Shown piece by piece: positions 62,458-64,000 of a stretch of 64,000 bases of DNA (its first letter is position 1; every line of letters starts with the position of its first letter). Both the position numbers and the translations under genes were made by a program. This DNA is from Pantoea conspicua (GTDB lineage: Bacteria; Pseudomonadota; Gammaproteobacteria; Enterobacterales; Enterobacteriaceae): the NCBI RefSeq assembly GCF_002095315.1, contig NZ_MLFN01000003.1, positions 102,544 to 166,543 on the forward strand. Reading direction: 5' to 3'. The notes under the pieces were generated by a model. The model worked only from the letters and a program-made list of their open reading frames with translations. It was not told where the DNA came from and did no database searches.

Positions 62458-63906
62458 ATGCTCGATCCCGAGATTGCCTATCAGGCGCTGACCTCACGTG
62501 ATACCCGCTTCGATGGGGTTTTCTTCGTCGGCGTTACCTCAACCGGCATCTATTGCCGTCCGATCTGCCCGGTGAAAGCACCGATGCAGAAGAACTGTCT
62601 GTTCTTCAGCAGCGCCGAAGCGGCCGAAAAAGCGCGGTTCCGTCCCTGCCTGCGCTGCCGGCCAGAACTGGCACCGGGCAATGCGCCAGTGGATCATGCG
62701 CATCGCATTGCCGATCGGCTGGTTCAGCGTATCGAGGAAGGCGTGCTGGAGCAGCATGAGGGGCTGGATGAGATAGCGGCCGAGTTTGGGATCAGCGCAC
62801 GACAGCTACGGCGGATTGTGCAGCAGGAGCTGGGCGTCTCGCCGCTGGAGCTGAAGCAGACGCGTCGGATGCTACTGGCGAAACAGCTGCTGACCGAAAC
62901 CCAGCTGCCGATTATTGATGTCGCCTATGCCAGCGGCTTTGGCAGCCTGCGCCGCTTTAATGATGTCTTTCAGGCCCGTTACCGCATGACACCGGGTGCC
63001 TTACGCAAACAGACGCTGCCGGCGGCACAGTTGCAGCCCGATGATACTATGCGGCTGCGGCTCAGTTATCGTCCGCCTTACGACTGGCAGGCGATGCTGA
63101 GTTTTCTGCAGCTCCGCCTGATGAAAGAGATCGAGGCGGTTGAAGATAACTGTTACCGGCGCACCGTGGCGCTGGGCGACTATCGCGGCTGGGTCAGCGT
63201 GTCACATCTGCCGGCAAAACAAGCGCTGCAGGTTGAGTTCACCAGCAGCTTAACGCCTGTGCTACCCGCTCTGCTGCGCCGGCTGCGCGATCTGTTTGAT
63301 CTTAATGCGCAGCCACAGCGGATTGCGGCTCACCTGCAGCAGGATCCTCTGCTGGCGCAGAGCCTGGCGAATTATCCTGGCCTGCGGGTGCCAGGTGCCT
63401 TTGACGGGTTTGAAATGGGTGTCCGGGCGATACTGGGTCAGCAGATCACGGTGAAAGCCGCGACCACGCTGAGCAGCCGTTTTGCCGAGGCGTTTGGCGA
63501 GGCCTGCGTGACGCCGTTCGCCGATCTGTCACGCTACTCCGCCCGTCCGGAACGGATGGCAGAAACCTCTCTGGATGAGATTGCCCGGCTCGGGATTGTC
63601 AGCGCCCGCGCCAGAGCGATTCAGGCGTTCGCCAGCGCCTGCGCCACCGGTGAGCTACGGTTCAATGCCACCCTGTCGCCTGAGGCGATGATGACGCGGC
63701 TGATGAGCTTACCGGGCATCGGTCCGTGGACGGCTCATTATATTGCGATGCGTGCCCTGCGCTGGCCGGATGCGTTTCCAAAAGAGGATATTGCGGTGCG
63801 CAATAATCTGGGTGGCCTGACGCCGCGCGCCGCTGAGCAGCGTTCACAGGTCTGGCGGCCATGGCGTAGCTACGCGGTGATGCACATCTGGAAGAGTCTG
63901 TCGTAG
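62458..63906 (+). CDS. DNA-3-methyladenine glycosylase with Ada-type N-terminal domain (Ada-AlkA fusion)
   Basis: A 482-residue alkylation-damage protein with three parts. Residues 1-80: Ada Zn/methyl-acceptor domain with four cysteines (GIYCRPICPV ... RPCLRC). About 85-190: AraC-type HTH (LDEIAAEFGISARQLRRIVQQE, FGSLRRFNDVFQARYRMTPGALRK). About 200-482: AlkA glycosylase domain with GVRAILGQQITVKAA, the HhH LPGIGPWTAHYIAMRAL and catalytic Asp444 (FPKEDIAVR). It would remove 3-methyladenine and may sense methyl-phosphotriesters to induce its own gene. ATG 62458 follows GGAGAAAG. Confidence 0.93.
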   Translation: MLDPEIAYQALTSRDTRFDGVFFVGVTSTGIYCRPICPVKAPMQKNCLFFSSAEAAEKARFRPCLRCRPELAPGNAPVDHAHRIADRLVQRIEEGVLEQHEGLDEIAAEFGISARQLRRIVQQELGVSPLELKQTRRMLLAKQLLTETQLPIIDVAYASGFGSLRRFNDVFQARYRMTPGALRKQTLPAAQLQPDDTMRLRLSYRPPYDWQAMLSFLQLRLMKEIEAVEDNCYRRTVALGDYRGWVSVSHLPAKQALQVEFTSSLTPVLPALLRRLRDLFDLNAQPQRIAAHLQQDPLLAQSLANYPGLRVPGAFDGFEMGVRAILGQQITVKAATTLSSRFAEAFGEACVTPFADLSRYSARPERMAETSLDEIARLGIVSARARAIQAFASACATGELRFNATLSPEAMMTRLMSLPGIGPWTAHYIAMRALRWPDAFPKEDIAVRNNLGGLTPRAAEQRSQVWRPWRSYAVMHIWKSLS

Positions 63907-63956
63907 TCGGGAAAGATGGCTGCTGCTGTGCATCAGCCTGAATCGCTCCCGGCGAT

Positions 63957-64000
63957 TCAGTCGACCTGCGGCAGGTTCTCATCCCGCACGTTTAACGCTA
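63957..64000 (-). CDS. C-terminal end of an unidentified minus-strand gene (cut by the window)
   Basis: Fourteen open codons ending with a stop at 63957-63959 read ALNVRDENLPQVD on the minus strand. A 8-bp hairpin (63939-63946 with 63952-63959) overlaps the stop but has no T run. Too short to identify; it is equally possible that this is non-coding. Confidence 0.3.
   Translation of the reverse strand, partial: ALNVRDENLPQVD

Overview
The window is about 57-60% G+C and densely coded. Gene content and order match Enterobacterales, with closest E. coli-type synteny to the bglX-dld-pbpG-yohCDF-dusC and ybhQPON-moa-uvrB-bio-mod-gal-gpmA-aroG-ybgS-zitB-pnuC-nadA segments. The two segments are joined here, and several non-E. 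coli genes are inserted (chitoporin/chitobiase, DUF3772 MscS channel, GH15 hydrolase, PiT transporter, orphan UrtE-like ATPase, BvgAS/EvgAS-like phosphorelay, Ada-AlkA fusion). This mosaic, together with a gal operon lacking galE, suggests Erwiniaceae, most likely Pantoea. That identification is inference; no 16S or other marker is present.

Layout. 1-11.7 kb: bglX (cut by the window edge), dld, a chitin-oligosaccharide locus (OprD-type chitoporin plus GH20 chitobiase), a large MscS-type channel, pbpG, yohC. 11.9-22.0 kb: yohD, yohF, a GH15 hydrolase, an LdtB-type L,D-transpeptidase, a PiT phosphate transporter, a YhhS-like MFS carrier, dusC and rhlE. 22.2-34.6 kb: ybhQ, the ybhP-clsB-ybhN operon, ybhL, two lipoproteins (DUF1615 and DUF1264), moaABCDE behind a Moco riboswitch, yvcK and uvrB. 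34.6-35.5 kb: an 0.9 kb non-coding block with an SOS box, DnaA boxes and a Fur-like dyad. 35.5-41.2 kb: orphan ABC ATPase, bioDCFB and divergent bioA around a BirA operator. 41.2-49.0 kb: ybhB, pgl, ybhA, modABC, acrZ, modE, modF. 49.1-54.5 kb: galTKM (no galE) behind a conserved gal operator, gpmA, aroG. 54.8-64 kb: ybgS, a two-component phosphorelay, zitB, nadA-pnuC, ogt and an Ada-AlkA fusion glycosylase.

Functional themes. Cofactor synthesis is concentrated here (molybdopterin, biotin, NAD), with molybdate uptake (modABC) and its regulator (modE) beside it. Envelope functions recur (PBP7, LdtB, cardiolipin synthase B, AcrZ, chitoporin, MscS). Two DNA alkylation-repair genes (ogt and ada-alkA type) diverge from a region holding a long perfect-looking inverted repeat.

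Sequence quality. Four genes (chitobiase twice, ybhL, zitB, rhlE) carry single-base indels in short homopolymer runs that break otherwise intact, conserved proteins. I read most of these as probable sequencing errors rather than biology, and flag them individually. I found no IS element, prophage, CRISPR array, tRNA or rRNA.
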